In this document: piece by piece, positions 63,269 through 64,000 of the stretch
Layout: each line of letters starts with the position of its first letter
Numbering within the stretch: position 1 is the first letter of the stretch
Translations under genes and position numbers: made by a program
Assembly (NCBI RefSeq): GCF_030816115.1
Contig: NZ_JAUSXQ010000001.1
Span: 2,790,001 to 2,854,000, forward strand
Direction of reading: 5' to 3'
Length of the DNA: 64,000 bases
From: Chryseobacterium sp. W4I1
Lineage (GTDB): Bacteria > Bacteroidota > Bacteroidia > Flavobacteriales > Weeksellaceae
The notes under the pieces: model-generated
Told to the model about the DNA's origin: nothing
Seen by the model: only the letters and a program-made list of their open reading frames with translations
The model's database searches: none

Positions 63269-64000
63269 ATGTCGGAAAAAATATTATGGATAGATGATGA
63301 AATAGATTTACTCAAACCCCATATTGTATTCTTAGAAAAAAAAGGTTATCAGGTAACCCCTGTTAACAACGTGAACGAGGCTCTGGAACTCATGGACTCG
63401 GAAAAATTCGCACTTACCTTAATTGATGAAAATATGCCCGGTATTTCGGGACTGGAGGCCATTCCTATGATTAAAGAAAAAGATAATTCTTTAAAGATTG
63501 TAATGGTGACCAAAAGTGAGGAGGAACATATTATGGAAGAAGCCATCGGATCACAGATCGCTGACTACATTCTTAAACCGGTAAATCCTAACCAGATTTT
63601 ATTATCGTTGAAAAAAAATCTGCAGGAGGATAATCTTGTGGAGCAGAAAACCATTCTTCAGTATCAGCAGGAGTTCAGAAACCTCTCTATGGAGCTTTCT
63701 TATCTCAGAACTTACCAGGAATGGGCAGAATATTATAAAAAAATCCTAAGCTGGGAAATCAAATTCGATAAGGTTGCTGATAATGAATTTGCGGATCTGT
63801 TGCAGTCTCAGAAAGAAGAAGCGAATATTCAGTTTTCAAAATTTATTGAAAAAAATTATGAAGACTGGCTGACGGATTCCGAGAAACCTCTGATGAGTCA
63901 TACTCTTTTCAAAGAAAAAATAAAGCCAGAGGTGGAGAAAGAAAAAGTCCTGCTTCTGATGATAGACAATTTGCGTTTTGACCAGTGGAAGGTGATTGAG
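63269..64000 (+). CDS. porX: T9SS response regulator PorX (5' part)
   Basis: The first 244 codons; the gene runs past the window. A receiver domain carries ILWIDDEID, the phospho-acceptor D53 in LIDENMPG, T81 and K103 in YILKPVN. It is followed by a helical linker (about 125-225) and the start of a PglZ-type alkaline-phosphatase domain (LLLMIDNLRFDQW). PorX with the sensor PorY and a sigma factor controls type IX secretion genes and gliding. This fits with the T9SS cargo genes at 13250 and 50070. Confidence 0.92.
   Translation, partial: MSEKILWIDDEIDLLKPHIVFLEKKGYQVTPVNNVNEALELMDSEKFALTLIDENMPGISGLEAIPMIKEKDNSLKIVMVTKSEEEHIMEEAIGSQIADYILKPVNPNQILLSLKKNLQEDNLVEQKTILQYQQEFRNLSMELSYLRTYQEWAEYYKKILSWEIKFDKVADNEFADLLQSQKEEANIQFSKFIEKNYEDWLTDSEKPLMSHTLFKEKIKPEVEKEKVLLLMIDNLRFDQWKVIE

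Noticed and set aside
1..64000. Prophage, plasmid origin or rRNA/tRNA genes
   Set aside because: No phage structural genes, integrase, replication initiator, tRNA cloverleaf or rRNA segment was recognised on reading the window.

Overview
The window reads as chromosomal DNA of a Flavobacteriia/Weeksellaceae bacterium, most likely Chryseobacterium or a close relative. It is AT-rich, many genes are preceded by the Bacteroidota -7 promoter element TAnnTTTG, type IX secretion (T9SS) sorting domains and the T9SS regulator PorX are present, and lpxC is fused to fabZ. The organism is inferred from these features and not from a database search. No rRNA, tRNA, CRISPR array or prophage was seen.

Layout. 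1-5.6 kb: end of an unidentified gene, then an accessory locus of lipoproteins. Three belong to the thiol-activated cytolysin / CDC-like (CDCL) pore-forming family: a long form (528-2078), a short form without the C-terminal membrane-binding domain (2953-4023) and a second long form (4025-5497). An unknown lipoprotein (2082-2681) follows the first long form. 5.6-13.2 kb: thioredoxin-like protein, a small zinc-ribbon/SH3 pair, dnaK, a ppk1-ppx polyphosphate operon and a small SDR operon. 13.2-17.8 kb: a frameshifted T9SS-exported choice-of-anchor protein and an IS3-family element. 17.8-28 kb: flotillin/NfeD, Mrp/NifU-like iron-sulfur proteins, a GH92 mannosidase, and a symporter/PhyH operon. 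28-34 kb: BON/SH3 proteins, a broken TonB-type outer-membrane receptor and a CocE-like hydrolase. 34-42 kb: ada-alkB alkylation repair, agmatinase and arginine decarboxylase around a HAD phosphatase, and a cobalamin adenosyltransferase-thiamine pyrophosphokinase-phosphatase operon. 42-50 kb: DinB/WYL regulator, an ABC exporter, lptB with an unusual C-terminal extension, a frameshifted TM2 gene, an unknown 242-aa protein with a tentative gasdermin-like pattern, an orphan double-glycine peptide and hemB. 50-64 kb: a minimal T9SS-domain protein, a NatAB-type ABC pair, sucD, and a lipid A operon (lpxD, lpxC-fabZ, lpxA, efp, second lpxD), then an HD hydrolase, an S41 protease and the start of porX.

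The most notable system is the CDCL cluster. The short gene lies 1 nt upstream of a long gene, which fits a two-component pore-forming toxin. The two long paralogues are nearly identical through the pore-forming core but differ strongly in the C-terminal domain, as expected if target recognition diversifies on a conserved chassis.

Sequence quality caution: four genes (choice-of-anchor, IS3 orfB, outer-membrane receptor, TM2) are broken by single-base changes in runs of four or five A. This may be homopolymer error and not biology. The receptor gene also carries an in-frame stop.
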